Positions 1 to 10,814 of a DNA stretch of 64,000 nt are shown in pieces (within the stretch, counting starts at the first letter, position 1; each line of letters opens with the position of its first letter). The translations under genes and the position numbers were made by a program. The notes beneath the pieces are model-generated. The model was not told where the DNA came from. It did no database searches and worked only from the letters and a program-made list of their open reading frames with translations. The stretch comes from Heliopora coerulea (lineage: Eukaryota; Cnidaria; Anthozoa; Scleralcyonacea; Helioporidae): the NCBI GenBank assembly GCA_030142905.1, contig JASJOG010000071.1:574001-638000 (forward strand), written 5' to 3'.

Positions 1-2820
1 CACTCAAGAAGTTAATATATAACTTGAAACTTTAAAGTTCCAATGCCTAATATTCTTCCACAATATAGACAGCTCTTATTTTTAAGAAACGACTACACAA
101 TCTTTTTACTTATGTTCCCCAGCTACTGTTTGCTACTGTTTATTGAAACAGTAGTATTTGAAACACTGACTTAAACATGCATTCAACCCCACCAAATTTG
201 TTGATCTTTTAGTGTCCCCAAACCATGCTTCGTGTGAGGGTGTAGCCCTCCCAACGTAAGGGTAGTAAACCAGGCCTAGGTAAAAACAGGTCCAGTCGAA
301 ATACGTATCCATTCTCGTTTGAAGCGGCATAGTTTTTCCGCGCGCTTTCGTATACTTAATAGTATGCGTAAATTAATCAACCATGGTGCAAGCTCAAAGA
401 AATTTGTATGTACATTATATGGACCTCCATCAAACTTAATTTAAATCTAATAAAAACTATTGCTGAGTTCCAGAAGCTGATGGACTCCGCAAACTTGTGA
501 TGACCGTTGAAACGGTCTAACCATTGTGATACGGAGGCTCAGATGCCCACCTCAGACGCGAGTTCGATGAACGTGCTGCAATTGCATTGGCTGGTTACTT
601 CCTTGTGCAATGTTTATACCATTATTGTCATCTGTTAAAGTTTTCAATTGCAATGAAAATTTGGCAATTCACTACTGGCTGAGCCATTCGGAAACTTAAG
701 GGCCTCTTTATAAAATGCGACAGAACTTGATTACTTTTTGAGCTTGGTCCATACTTCACTTAGTCCGTTCTGACGACGGTCCATACATGACTCCAATTTT
801 ATTTTATGTGTTTTTTATTTATTCTTTTATCTGTTGGTTTATTTATTTATATGCTCATTTTTGGCATATTTATTTATTTACGCTCCCATACCTTCGGAAA
901 TCACGGAAGCCTGCTTATGGGCAAAAATGATCAATGTCGTTTCATTAAAAGGTAAATATAATACAAAATAGAAGACATATAACAGTCACTTTGTCTACAA
1001 AGATATACATCACATTGTTCTTGCAGGGTAATACTTTCGAACGTTTCTTGAACATTTATGCGCATAATTTGGCCACGTAAGGCCACCGTTTGTTGCTCTT
1101 CACACTTATACCTAAGTCGATTGCAATGAGACAAAGTAAATGAAAGTAAAGTAAAGTGCCTTTATTTATGCTGGATAACCCTGTCTAAACTAAACCGTGC
1201 ACTGTAGAGCCTTTCTCCAGCAGTTGTAGTCTAAAATTAGTCGTTCAGCAAGCAGAAGGCAAAAATCCAAGTAACTTAAGCGGCTTTACCACCCCTTGAG
1301 TATATTTTGCCGAGAAAAACCTGTTCACAGTCGAAATATTTACGAAGACCCAAACTAAGTATTTCCATCACTTTCTTGGTGAAGTTCTTACTGAATCATT
1401 GCTACTATATCGTTCAATTCCATCAACCCCGATATTTTATAGTATTTATTATAAGAGGTGGTTTGACATGAATCTGTTCAGGTACAGCTTTTGTTCTCCC
1501 GGGTTGGATTATGAAATGAAACGAAGAAATAATAAGTGAATGAATGCAAGATAATAATCAACGTAGAAATGATGATAACAATTACAGCATGGTCTTCTCA
1601 AAGAGTCTGCTACATTGAAATCAACGTAAAAATGGTTATTGCTACGAACTTCTTCGCGAAGGGAAGGCTCAAAGCGCCAGACGAAGCAAGTTTCAGATTC
1701 CGAAATCATCCAAAGTATTACGCTAAATTTACCAGGGTTTTCTGGTATGTATGGTCTTAAAACATAAACGGCTAATAAATTTAACAAGTCTTTCGTCAAT
1801 CGAAATGCTTTTGCTAGAAATTATGTACGAACCGTATTTTCAAATCGTGGAAGATGACTTCAACGCACGCAGCTTGTACGAACCGTGTTGTAAGTAGCTC
1901 CCCGAAGTAGCATTTTGAAGGTCTTTTTCTGCTGTCTATGTACGTATAGTACCATGCGCCCATTCAGGGCGCACGAGGGCGCAATGTCCGTTAAGGGGTT
2001 ACCAAATCCAATATGCATGAGGATGAATTGCCGTTAATAGGTTAAAGTTATGATCAATTAACAAGGAAGATATATAGCGTAACATAAACAGCTCTCAGAA
2101 TATAAGATATTGTCTTAATGAATAGAAATTGGTAGAATTAGAAAAGCCAAAATATTTACTCATTTATTGAATTAATCATTTATTTATTTATTTTAGATTA
2201 TACAGCACTTCGTAAGAAACCAAGGGACCTAAATTGGTATGGACAGTTTTTAAATTACACATCTCGAAAGTTGGGGGCTTTAAAGCTTTCCCAGTTTCAA
2301 TAGGCCTGGTGGAGAAAGGCTGTTCCAAGTGGTGAACTCTCCTTCAAGTAATTTTTGAAACACCTTAACAATCATGACGAATGAAAAAGGGACCCAGTAG
2401 AAGTTTGGTGCTTATATCTGCTATTCCAGTGACAGCAAGCATCATCTCTCGTTTTTCACCGACGTTTGCGATCGCAAACAAGACAAGAAGCTCCACCATA
2501 GACGAAGGACATAAAGATCTTTTATTGGTTTGCAAAATCCATAATGTTTCATATTACTGCTGTTCTAAATTCTGGTACAAACCTTCGACACCTTGATAAA
2601 GTAAAGTGAACTTAGAAAATTTGTCATCCTCTACTCACTTTTATTTCAAAGGTAATCAGGAAGTTAAAATGTTACTTGGAACTTTAAACATAGGCTACGT
2701 GATATCATTAACGATACATGGGCTTTAATTGAGCTTATATCTAAGAATAGCGACTTTTGATACCTAGATGGAGAACGAACCACCACCAAGAATCACCGAG
2801 CAGTTATCGCCTGAGCTTTC
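1..2820. other. intergenic, no gene recognised
   Basis: Short open frames exist here but none shows a domain, a biased composition or continuity across frames that would support a real protein. The stretch holds A/T-rich simple sequence around 800-880 (repeated ttta/atttattt) and is otherwise unremarkable. I see no RNA gene or transposon ends that I can support. Confidence 0.5.
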
Positions 2821-2824
2821 CATC

Positions 2825-3060
2825 TGAGTCTCGGTAGCTTAACGGTTAAAGCTTCTAACTGCTCACCTGAAGTTTTGCGGAATCGATCCTCATTTGGGCT
2901 CATAAATAACTTTTCTGAGGTATGATCCTGACTAGGGTTGATATATCGTCTGCGCATGGGCAGACTGAGCGGCCGGGCAATCGGACGTGAACCGAGAGCT
3001 CAGATCCTCTGTGGACTCAAAAACACCCTGAGGGAAAAAGAATTGATTTTTTTTTTCAGC
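2825..3060 (+). repeat. tRNA-derived SINE-like repeat
   Basis: An A-box-like segment (TAGCTTAACGG, about 2834-2844) is followed about 35 bases later by a degenerate B box (GGAATCGATCC, about 2879-2889), the spacing of an internal RNA polymerase III promoter. The body ends in an A-rich then T-rich tract near 3040-3057. A partial copy in reverse orientation lies near 55.9 kb and shares the B box and the sequence just after it, so this is a dispersed family. Assignment as a SINE is inferred from the promoter boxes and the second copy. Confidence 0.5.
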
Positions 3061-3659
3061 AAAGAGTCTCTCGAATGGTAGAGAAGTCTCTGACAATCCC
3101 AGGTAGCCGCCGATTCACCGATATGGAAAGCGTAGAATCGAGAATTGGCTTTTGAAAATATCTGTTAGAATCTGCATCTAAAACTTTCCGTATCTATATC
3201 AAATTTCCTATTACAGAAGTCATGGAGAAAGCAATGAGTATCTTTATCATGTCCACCAACCTTCAGTGAACATCGCCAATTTGTCACGGTTCTAAAAGCA
3301 AATGTTCACAAAAATATACACTACTCAGGAAAACGTTTACCACTATTATTAAAGAACAAACTACTTGCCAATCTTTTAGTATGACTGAGCCCTGAGAATG
3401 ATTCCGCGGCTATTCATCACCATTTTATTAGGTTTATTTTTAAAAGCTTCTGACTCAATGCCGAAGTTTTTCAACGTTTTTGAGCGTGGTATACTGTAAA
3501 TCTCGTGGTGTTGTATGGATATTTAAAAAGGCGTACAGTACGCCAATTTTGTGTGAAATAGTAATTTACACCTTATAAGTGTAATTTAACGAACCTCAAA
3601 TATATGTATACACCAACATTGCGTTTGTACTTTATATAATGGGAGTAAAATAGAAAACT
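3061..3659. other. intergenic, nothing recognised
   Basis: A/T-rich sequence without a supported gene, RNA or transposon end. Confidence 0.5.
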
Positions 3660-3955
3660 AATCTTTTAACCCAATTGTAATGTAGGTGTGCCCCGAGATG
3701 GCGTACATCGACACCAATTCACTGTAATTCCACTTCAGAGAATGTGTGTTAATACACTGGTTCGGTGCGGTCGCCAAGGTTTAATATTAATGCTACTTCA
3801 GTGTAGTGTTAACATTATCCTCTCGCCCACCGCGAGAAGCGCAGTGCGAGGGTACTAATCTCCACGTCCGTGGAGTCCTGTTACACTCGTGGTGATTAGG
3901 GAGAAAAATTTTCGCCTGGTGTATGTTTATATATGTATATATATATATATATATA
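3660..3955. repeat. interspersed repeat, left part, ending in (TA)n
   Basis: The segment around 3830-3930 (gcgagaagcgcagtgcgag, then GGAGTCCTGTTACAC and AGGGAGAAAAATTTTCGC) recurs at 46210-46275 and, inverted, at 46398-46469 and 50810-50848. It runs into a TA microsatellite at about 3930-3955, directly before the hammerhead units. No protein is encoded. It is probably a non-autonomous element whose family I cannot name. Confidence 0.6.
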
Positions 3956-4001
3956 ACTACAGACGGAACCGTTTTGGCCTATTGGGCCTCATCAGTGTAG
4001 T
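3956..4001 (-). ncRNA. type I hammerhead ribozyme, copy 1 (core mutated)
   Basis: Read on the minus strand: stem I strand ACUACA (3996-4001), catalytic box CUGAUGA (3989-3995), stem II GGCC / GGCC with a 5-base loop (3976-3988), then AAAAC where the consensus is GAAAC (3971-3975), a minimal stem III (ACGG..CCGU) and the cleavage triplet GUC (3962-3964), followed by UGUAGU (3956-3961), which pairs exactly with the first stem I strand. The G-to-A change in the GAAA box hits the G12 position of the core, so this copy is probably inactive or strongly impaired. Confidence 0.8.
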
Positions 4002-4185
4002 GCTGATGAGCAGGATGGAGTAGCCTACATTATATAGGCAATTCAAATGTCCCACGCTTGTGGTACATCTAAACCATGCCTGAGCGCTCTACCTAGAGAC
4101 TAGTGAGCGTGCGCAAATGCACTGGCGGCATGACTCATCCTGTAGAGCGCTCAATATGAACCAAGAGGCCATAGAGCGATATCTA

Positions 4186-4231
4186 ACTACAGACGGAACC
4201 GTTTCGGCCTATTGGGCCTCATCAGTGTAGT
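4186..4231 (-). ncRNA. type I hammerhead ribozyme, copy 2 (core intact)
   Basis: Same architecture as copy 1, with every conserved core element present on the minus strand: ACUACA (4226-4231), CUGAUGA (4219-4225), a GGCC/GGCC stem II with loop CAAUA, GAAAC (4201-4205), a very short stem III closed by a UU loop, GUC (4192-4194) and UGUAGU (4186-4191). Self-cleavage is predicted between the complements of bases 4192 and 4191. Such a short stem III is typical of hammerheads thought to act as dimers (family knowledge), which suits the tandem arrangement. All core residues are directly visible; activity is inferred. Confidence 0.87.
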
Positions 4232-4385
4232 GCTGATGAGCAGGATGGAGTAGCCTACATTATGTAGGCAACTCAAATGTCCCACGCTTGTGGTACATCT
4301 AAGCCATGCCAGAGCGCTCTACCTAGAGACTAGTGAGCGTGCGCAAATGCACTGGCGGCATGACTCATCCTGTAGAGCGCTCGAT

Positions 4386-4490
4386 ATATATATATAGAGA
4401 GAGAGCGCTATATATATGGATATATATATATATCCATAGACTCCGGTCACTCAAAAATGCCGTGTGCAAGCTCGGAGACTGGTATGTTGT
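4386..4490. repeat. (TA)n and right part of the interspersed repeat
   Basis: TA-rich simple repeat with a gagagagcgct interruption, then tccatagactccggtcac and the bases after it to about 4480. The same unique segment occurs at 46310-46346 directly after the left part of the repeat, with no hammerhead units between. This segment therefore closes the repeat that the retrozyme-like dimer occupies. Confidence 0.6.
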
Positions 4491-7190
4491 TGACCAAACC
4501 ATACTTAGGCACCGTATCGAAGCAAATCGATTTGGTCTTGTTATTTTTTCCTTGTATGGATCAGTCTCGCAAGTTGTTTACATTCTTTGAACACTGAAGC
4601 CAGTAAATGTTTTAAGACCAGGAAACGAAATGGCTTTCTTGGTGCCTGCGGCTGGTTTAACTTTTGCAGGACATCTTGATTACTGGACAATTCATCAGTT
4701 GAAAGAACAGTTCTGAAACTCAGCTCTTTGGAATATGCATAGGCAAACTGTTCACATTATGGTGCAACGCTTTGACTTGGTTCTTTCTCATGAATATGAA
4801 CAAAGACGTTACGGGAACTCACTTGTTGCCGGGACATTTGCTAAGCGACTGAATGTAAACGATATTCTTCGCTGTAGTTGAATCGATGTTGATTTGTATG
4901 AATCGAGACTCTTCACGTTCTGGTAATCACTTACCTGAGCTACACAATCGCAGGTACGTCTGAATCGAATAGCTGAAGCACGCTGAAAAGCTACTTCTTT
5001 TTGGAGATCATACTAGCCTTCGGCGAAAATGTTGTCCGCTTCAGTCTTCCTTACTTCTCGGGTGGCTTGTGGATGATTACCTTTACCTTGTTCGACCAGT
5101 AATGCTTTCATCCGGATTTAACACCTCACAAGAAATTTTGAAAGTGTAAAGCCGTGTTCTTTCTGTAAATATACCGTTGAACTCTTTGTGTTGAGGTGAC
5201 GATGAACGCTTCGATGAAAAAACGTAAAAGTTGAATGTTAGTATGCTACGCCATTTTTCTGTTTTACGAAAGTTTTGCAGTGCGACAAAGTACGTCTTTT
5301 ACTTTCCTCTACTCCTTCTTTCGACAAAAATTGCAGAAGGTTTGCTTGTCGTATTTTGTTGTATGTTTTGTATTTTTCGATTTTTGATCAGCAATAAAAA
5401 TGCAAAACTCTCACGTTTTCTTTCTTTATTTCATCACTTTCGTAATTCGTTCCATCCTTGTTACCAAAGTCTTTTACCTCGGACGAATACTTAGCATAAA
5501 TGTTCATCATGACACTTCTACTAGAAATTTTTAATTAATTTTAAGACAATGTAGGATTTATCAATTTTTTAATACAAAGAAATATCAAAAAAAATTTTTT
5601 CAATCATAAGCTATCCGTAATGCTGGTATCCTACCGGTAACCTATGAGAATGCCCCGCTTTTAAGAAGAAAAGTGTTGCCATCAACTAAAATGTCTTTCT
5701 TCAAAGTGAAAAATAGTGATAAGTTTCATCCAAAAACGACACGAAATACATCAAGATCGCAACTAATACCGGGTCTTGATACGAACATCCATTGTTTAGC
5801 AGTAGAATTGTCAGGATGGATCCCATTATTTACAAAACCGTTAAAGGTTATTCTCCCCAAACCTTTTGTTATAATAAAACAGAGTCAAACTTTTAAACGT
5901 AAATATGACGACGAACAGTTTAAGGGGGATTTGTCTTCTTGACAATTTTGAAAAATTATCAATGTTACTTGGACTCTCGAGAGATATATTGGAAGGGCGG
6001 GCGAGGGGTTGTTACGTGCAAGTATTTCTAGATGCGCGCTAAACTTAGGTTAAAGTTTACAACAGAGAAACTATGTTAAAACATTTGTTTGCTGTAAACA
6101 ACCAAGTCAGCTTTTGAAACTGCTTCTTTGCAGGTCTATACTGGACTTTGCGTAATTACACAGCGAGAGAATAACAAAAACAAAATATATATAAATGAAC
6201 TCATCATGGCATATGTTTCATAAGCGCCAGTTTGGTAATGATCATGACTGATTCCTCTGTATTTATTGCAATGAACGTTAATAAATCCCAGACTGTCCAA
6301 CCGCCCCGATTTGGTCGGGACAGTCCCGATTTCACGCAATTTGTCCCGTGTCCCGACCGACATCAGGTCCGGACAACGAAAGTCCCTCTTTGGCGCTCCA
6401 CAAATTTCTAAATCAATATATAACAATTGCACTCTGATATAAGGAAATATTCTGAAACTTTTGTCAGCGACACATATATTTTATAATGCTACCCATGGAA
6501 TTATGCACTTGGTCGAGTTCACAACTGGTTCCCTTTGTAAAAAAAGTGATCTTGCATAACGTATTGGGACAAATGATAACGCTGGTCATAAATATCAGAT
6601 GCATGTAATATAATAATAGTAACACTTTAAAAGGTTGAATACTGAAGTCTTCTATATGGCATAGCGACACCCCAAAAGAAGAGGAAGTGTTCTTGCTCCT
6701 TTAATTCTAACTGTAAGAAGCAAGATTTCATTGTTGAAATTAAAGAATTGATTTTGGATTTTCGTCATTGATGCCCTAACGTGACACTGTCAGTGACTTG
6801 TAGATATAAGCACTAGCAATGCATACCAGGGATTTTTTACATTATTAATGTAAAATCCTAATGTTCAGTTCATTCTGTACCAATGTATATAATAAATGTT
6901 AAATGGTTTTTTGTCTGAACTTCTAGTTTTTTTTACCACAACATCTAGTCTTGTTTCCCGTAGACTTCCGTTGCTGTCCTTTTTTCTCCTGCTCAAATGT
7001 GCATAGAATTGCCGTCAAAACTGGTCTAAAAATGCCGGAATTTCCATTTCAGAGACCCAAGAATTTAAAAATTTTCCTGAGGAGCCTGACCCCTGTAACC
7101 CCTAGATGACTCGGGCTTTTCCCTCGCCGCTGACCGCTAAGTTATCAGAGATCAATGTCCCAAACAGGCACAGCTCAAAGATTGGACAGT
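4491..7190. other. intergenic, no gene recognised
   Basis: No open frame has a recognisable domain. A GC-rich hairpin-containing patch lies at about 6295-6375 (repeated CCCGATTT / TCGGGAC blocks), which may be the edge of an unidentified DNA transposon. The rest is A/T-rich and featureless to the eye. Confidence 0.45.
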
Positions 7191-7194
7191 GTGA

Positions 7195-7340
7195 AATCCA
7201 ATTTCAATCAAGAAAAGTATCTTGAATCAAGAACGAGATTTCATAGTAAGAAAAACATTGTCTTGAATCAAGAAATTTTTCTTAAATTAAGAAAGTCATT
7301 TTGGCTTATCAAAAGTAATATATCTTAAGATAAGAAAACT
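7195..7340. repeat. cluster of CTTGAATCAAGAA-type short palindromes
   Basis: Several imperfect copies of a near-palindrome of the form CTTGAATCAAGAA occur within about 140 bases: two close copies near 7220 and 7263, plus degenerate versions (CTTAAATTAAGAA, CTTAAGATAAGAA and CAATCAAGAA). They are irregularly spaced, so this is not a simple tandem array. Purpose unknown. Confidence 0.5.
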
Positions 7341-7995
7341 ATAATTTTAATATGCAAGAAAGTCTCGAGTTGAATAGAGATATTTCTTAAAATACAAATA
7401 AAACATTTCAAAGTTAATGGTAGTTGGCTGTCCACAGTTTTGCTAAAAACAAAGTATCGTGATTAAAGAAGTCCAATCAATGATATAAGAAGAGAATAGT
7501 GCGCAAGTTAGGAACACATTTTTGGCGTGCCTCTGCTGTCCCGCGTGTTTCACTCTATAGTTAGCCCACAGAGTAAATAATCCACCAGAGGTCCAACTCA
7601 CTGTCGGCAGCTCTGATGTTTGTGTCCTCGCGCATGTTGCATACGTCCGTCCGGGGCATGCTCCTCCGGAAAATTTTCAAAATTAGGCTCTCTGAAAAGC
7701 CATTTCTTGCATTTTGAGACTATTTTGAAACAAAGTAGAATGATTTTCTTTGACCTTGTTACCGCCTCACATAGATTCAAAAATGCACTCCTCTGCACTT
7801 CAATTTGTACTTTTTGGAAATTTAAGCTTAATCTGTACATCTACACTGATATGCAACACCACACATCTCAGTTGCAACAGATTCAACTGATTTTATTCTC
7901 TGGGTTTGGCGTATTATTATCATTGCCTAACTTACAGAAGTATTCTTTTGCAAATTGCGAAACTCGCACTGTTCAAAGTCCCTATGAATCTCCGC

Positions 7996-8880
7996 CACAG
8001 AGTAAATAATCAACCAGAGGTCCAACTCGCGGTAAAATTAGTCCCAAATTTTTTATCTGCATGCGCTGGCCGCCATGTTCCTGGCAAGTTCCCTCAGCAG
8101 TTTTGACCTCATACGAATTTTTGCCATTTATATGTACACAAAGTGAAGTTTGATTGTAGTTCTAAACTGATACATTGAAATTAGATTTTCAAACCTATTG
8201 AGGGGTATTTGTTCAGTAAGCTTACAAAATAAAATTTACTCGAAAATTTAAAAATATCGTACGAACGTGTTGACAACGCTCGATGGATTCAAACATGTGC
8301 TGAATTCTTGTTAATCCTACCACGATTTTAAACAAGTCAAAAACTGTTACAGTCAAACCGTATGTTCGTCTATAGCCAAGTTTTCGATGTTGCGTAGCAA
8401 CAATGCAATCTTCATTTAGCAAGTTCGTCAAGGAATTTGCAACTTGCAAGTCAACCGAGAAGCATATTACCCGAAGGGCGGACAACGCAACATCAGATAA
8501 AACATGATTCAAGTTATTTCATTTAAGTACCTCACAACATGAATCATGTTTTATCTGATCTTGCAATGAAGACTGCATTGTTGCTACGCAACATCAAAAA
8601 GTTGGCTATACACGAACATCCGGTTTGACTGTAAAAGGTCAACTGGTATACATGTGGTTATCAGCAATTTTGTTGCTTGCCTCTTCTGGCCTTGCGATCA
8701 TACTTAAGGTTGACGAAGACGGTAAAACCACTTCAATTATGCAAGAATTCAGTTCAGACGAGCACGAAAGTTATAGAACACATACCTACACTCGGCGAGC
8801 GCTAGACCACTGACTTAGAGGACAGTGGGCTAGACGCTTGCCAGGAACATGGCGGCGTTTGAATTAATGAGATTCAGGAG
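7996..8880 (+). repeat. left arm of a large inverted repeat
   Basis: From the motif CACAGAGTAAATAATC (about 7998) this arm is matched, nearly base for base in reverse complement, by 10815-11688. It starts with an end motif containing accagaggtccaac, holds GCCGCCATGTTCCTGGCAAG near 8068, an embedded 282-bp MITE at 8350-8631, and the inverted form of GCCGCCATG... near 8838. The open frames in it (such as 8222-8512, whose identical mirror is 11169-11459) cross the MITE and look non-coding. The end motif also occurs at about 7568 (same orientation) and 10411-10445 (inverted). Confidence 0.8.
8350..8631. mobile_element. 282-bp MITE, TA target duplication (copy 1)
   Basis: Terminal inverted repeats of about 65 bases begin CAGTCAAACCG and end CGGTTTGACTG, flanked on both sides by TA (8348-8349 and 8632-8633), the signature of Tc1/mariner insertion. 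An inner stem (CAGATAAAACATGATTCA and its complement) lies near 8491-8560. No coding capacity. It sits inside the left inverted-repeat arm, with its twin at 11050-11331. Confidence 0.85.
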
Positions 8881-10814
8881 GCAACATGCGCGAGGACACA
8901 AACATCAAAACTGGCGACAATGAGTTGGACCCATTGAACACTAAAAAGACTGGAACGATACCTGCAAATTGTTTTTTGAAGCCATCATGGAGGCTGACCA
9001 CTGATCTCTAAATAAGGCTGGATAGAGTTACTGGGCTCAAGAAGTGAAGCCGGCAGTTATGGAGCGGCGGTCATATTGGAAGGACCCAACCAGGCACCAA
9101 ACAATATGGCGTAAATAGGAGTTGTAGCGGTTAAAACGGCATTTTTCGCCAATTTCACAAAGGTTGAGATGACGTGACAACGAAATTAAGGTTTTTAATC
9201 TTATTTTAAGTAATAAATAAGAATTATGATTTTTTTTTTGTTTCGTAAATGCTATATTTTGCGAAATGCACCCGTCTGTATATTTGCTTCAAAATTCGTT
9301 TAAGGACTATCGAGTCTGTAAGAGACTCTTGTGTATTTGTTTCTTTGTGTGTTTTTTAAGTAACCCTTATTATTTGCCGATTTTCTGTGATGTGTTTTGC
9401 CAAAGACCTGATTCATTTGTTGCTGATAAAACTCCAGGATGTATTAAACTGCAAATTTCCCGCTGATGCTGTACATGTGTTTGAACACTTGAATCGAAAT
9501 ATGTAGAAATCGAACTTGGCCGTTTATTCGAAGAGTTCTAACATGAAACGTCATAGTGAGGTTTTCGTGGTCGTATTTCAGTGAGATATTCTTGTATATG
9601 ACTTGCCTTCACTGTCTTAAAGTTAACATGTTGATTTGGATCCTAGATTTTAGTGCTAATGCCAGGTCAGCGACACACTGATAAACACCTTTCCTTATCA
9701 ATCTTCATCTTTGTACTTCAGTAGTTTGAACATCTATTTCTCAGGTGATAGATGGGTTGACACATGTAACCTTTGCTTTACCACTTAGTTGCTGTTGCTT
9801 AGTGGTTAGAGATTCCCACTAGTAACCATGATGATAGGGTTCATTTGACTCAAGAAGTCATAAGCTTTCCAGTTTTACACAGGGCTTGTTTGCATGTCTG
9901 TTTTTCTGGGTATATATTTAGTTTTACACCGCAATTGAATCTTCCTGTAGTACATTGCTATGTACTTGATAAGGGCAAAAATATGACTTTAATCAACAGG
10001 AGAATCTACCACACAGCAGATTGAGCTCTGTGAACACTTTAAAGAAAAAACCTAACTAATTTTCGTTTGACTTGGACCCAAAAGTTCTCCCTGAACTCGA
10101 ACTCCCAATGCAGCTTCAAACATGTAGGTCAATTTGCAGGTCATCCCAGTCCCCTACGCAATAAAACAAGCAACCTATTGCGAAAAACATCGGCCAAATT
10201 TCGAATTTTTTAACAGTTTTCTTTTTTATCCATAGTAAGTACAGGAAACTGTCGGTAGTACTGCATATTTGTCAGAATTCACTCTCAATAAAAAGTAAAT
10301 TCAAGTTTTTCCCACGCGTGTTTTTGACTTACATGGCTGCTCCCATGTCGGCTTCATTCAATCGTGAAGCCTGGTACTACGAGGTAGCGTTCCAGTCGTT
10401 TTAGAGTTCAATGGTTGGACCTCTGGTAGATTATTTACTCTGTGTCTCCGCGGTCGCATGCACATGAGTTTCTTGGAAGCAACTGGGGACGAGTCAGCAA
10501 TATGATCTCAAGCAGTCTGTGTGAGCGATACCAATATGATTATATTTACAAAGAAATGAATTGTAAACATGTCTGGGATGTCACAGAATGCGTTAACAGG
10601 GTTTTGCAAGTCCCACTGTCAAATAGTAGCTTATATTTGTGTTCCAAAACACTTTTAAAAATAATTTCACAACACGGAAGACAGAAATACAGCAAATCAA
10701 TAACAATGTGGGTTTTTATGCTAGCCTGGTCGGCGGGCTTGGATGTTCAAATGCGGGTCTGACCCGCAAGATGCGGATCACTTGGGACCTATGATGTTGC
10801 CTCGCGCATTTCAT
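8881..10814. other. spacer of the inverted repeat, no gene recognised
   Basis: About 1.9 kb of largely unique sequence. Short matches to the arm ends occur near 8880-8965 and 10405-10445: both carry ttggacc, then ccattgaac and gactggaacg in matching order but opposite orientation. A tRNA-like A box (TTGCTTAGTGG, about 9795) and a weak B box (about 9837-9848) suggest a possible SINE at 9790-9920. No protein recognised. Confidence 0.5.

Larger units (their letters stand above)
3956..4385 (-). mobile_element. retrozyme-like tandem dimer (hammerhead repeats)
   Basis: Two head-to-tail units with a 230-base period: unit 1 is 3956-4185, unit 2 starts at 4186 and stops near 4385 where TA repeats begin. 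Each unit starts, on the plus strand, with the complement of a hammerhead ribozyme, so the functional RNA is read from the minus strand. The rest of each unit is non-coding and contains a gagcgctctac / gtagagcgctc hairpin. Small tandem repeats with type I hammerheads are the hallmark of metazoan retrozymes, which spread by retrotransposition of small self-cleaved circular RNAs using enzymes supplied by other elements (family knowledge). The flanking TA repeats may be target sequence. Class is inferred from the ribozyme and the tandem structure. Confidence 0.75.

Noticed and set aside
3989..4021. Plus-strand hammerhead from the ctgatgag at 4003
   Set aside because: That box is the mirror part of a local palindrome; no GAAA box or cleavage triplet stands in the right place on the plus strand.
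8222..8512. 96-codon frame, identical to 11169-11459 on the other strand, as a conserved gene
   Set aside because: The identity comes from the large inverted repeat. The frame runs into a MITE and has no domain, so it is not evidence of coding.
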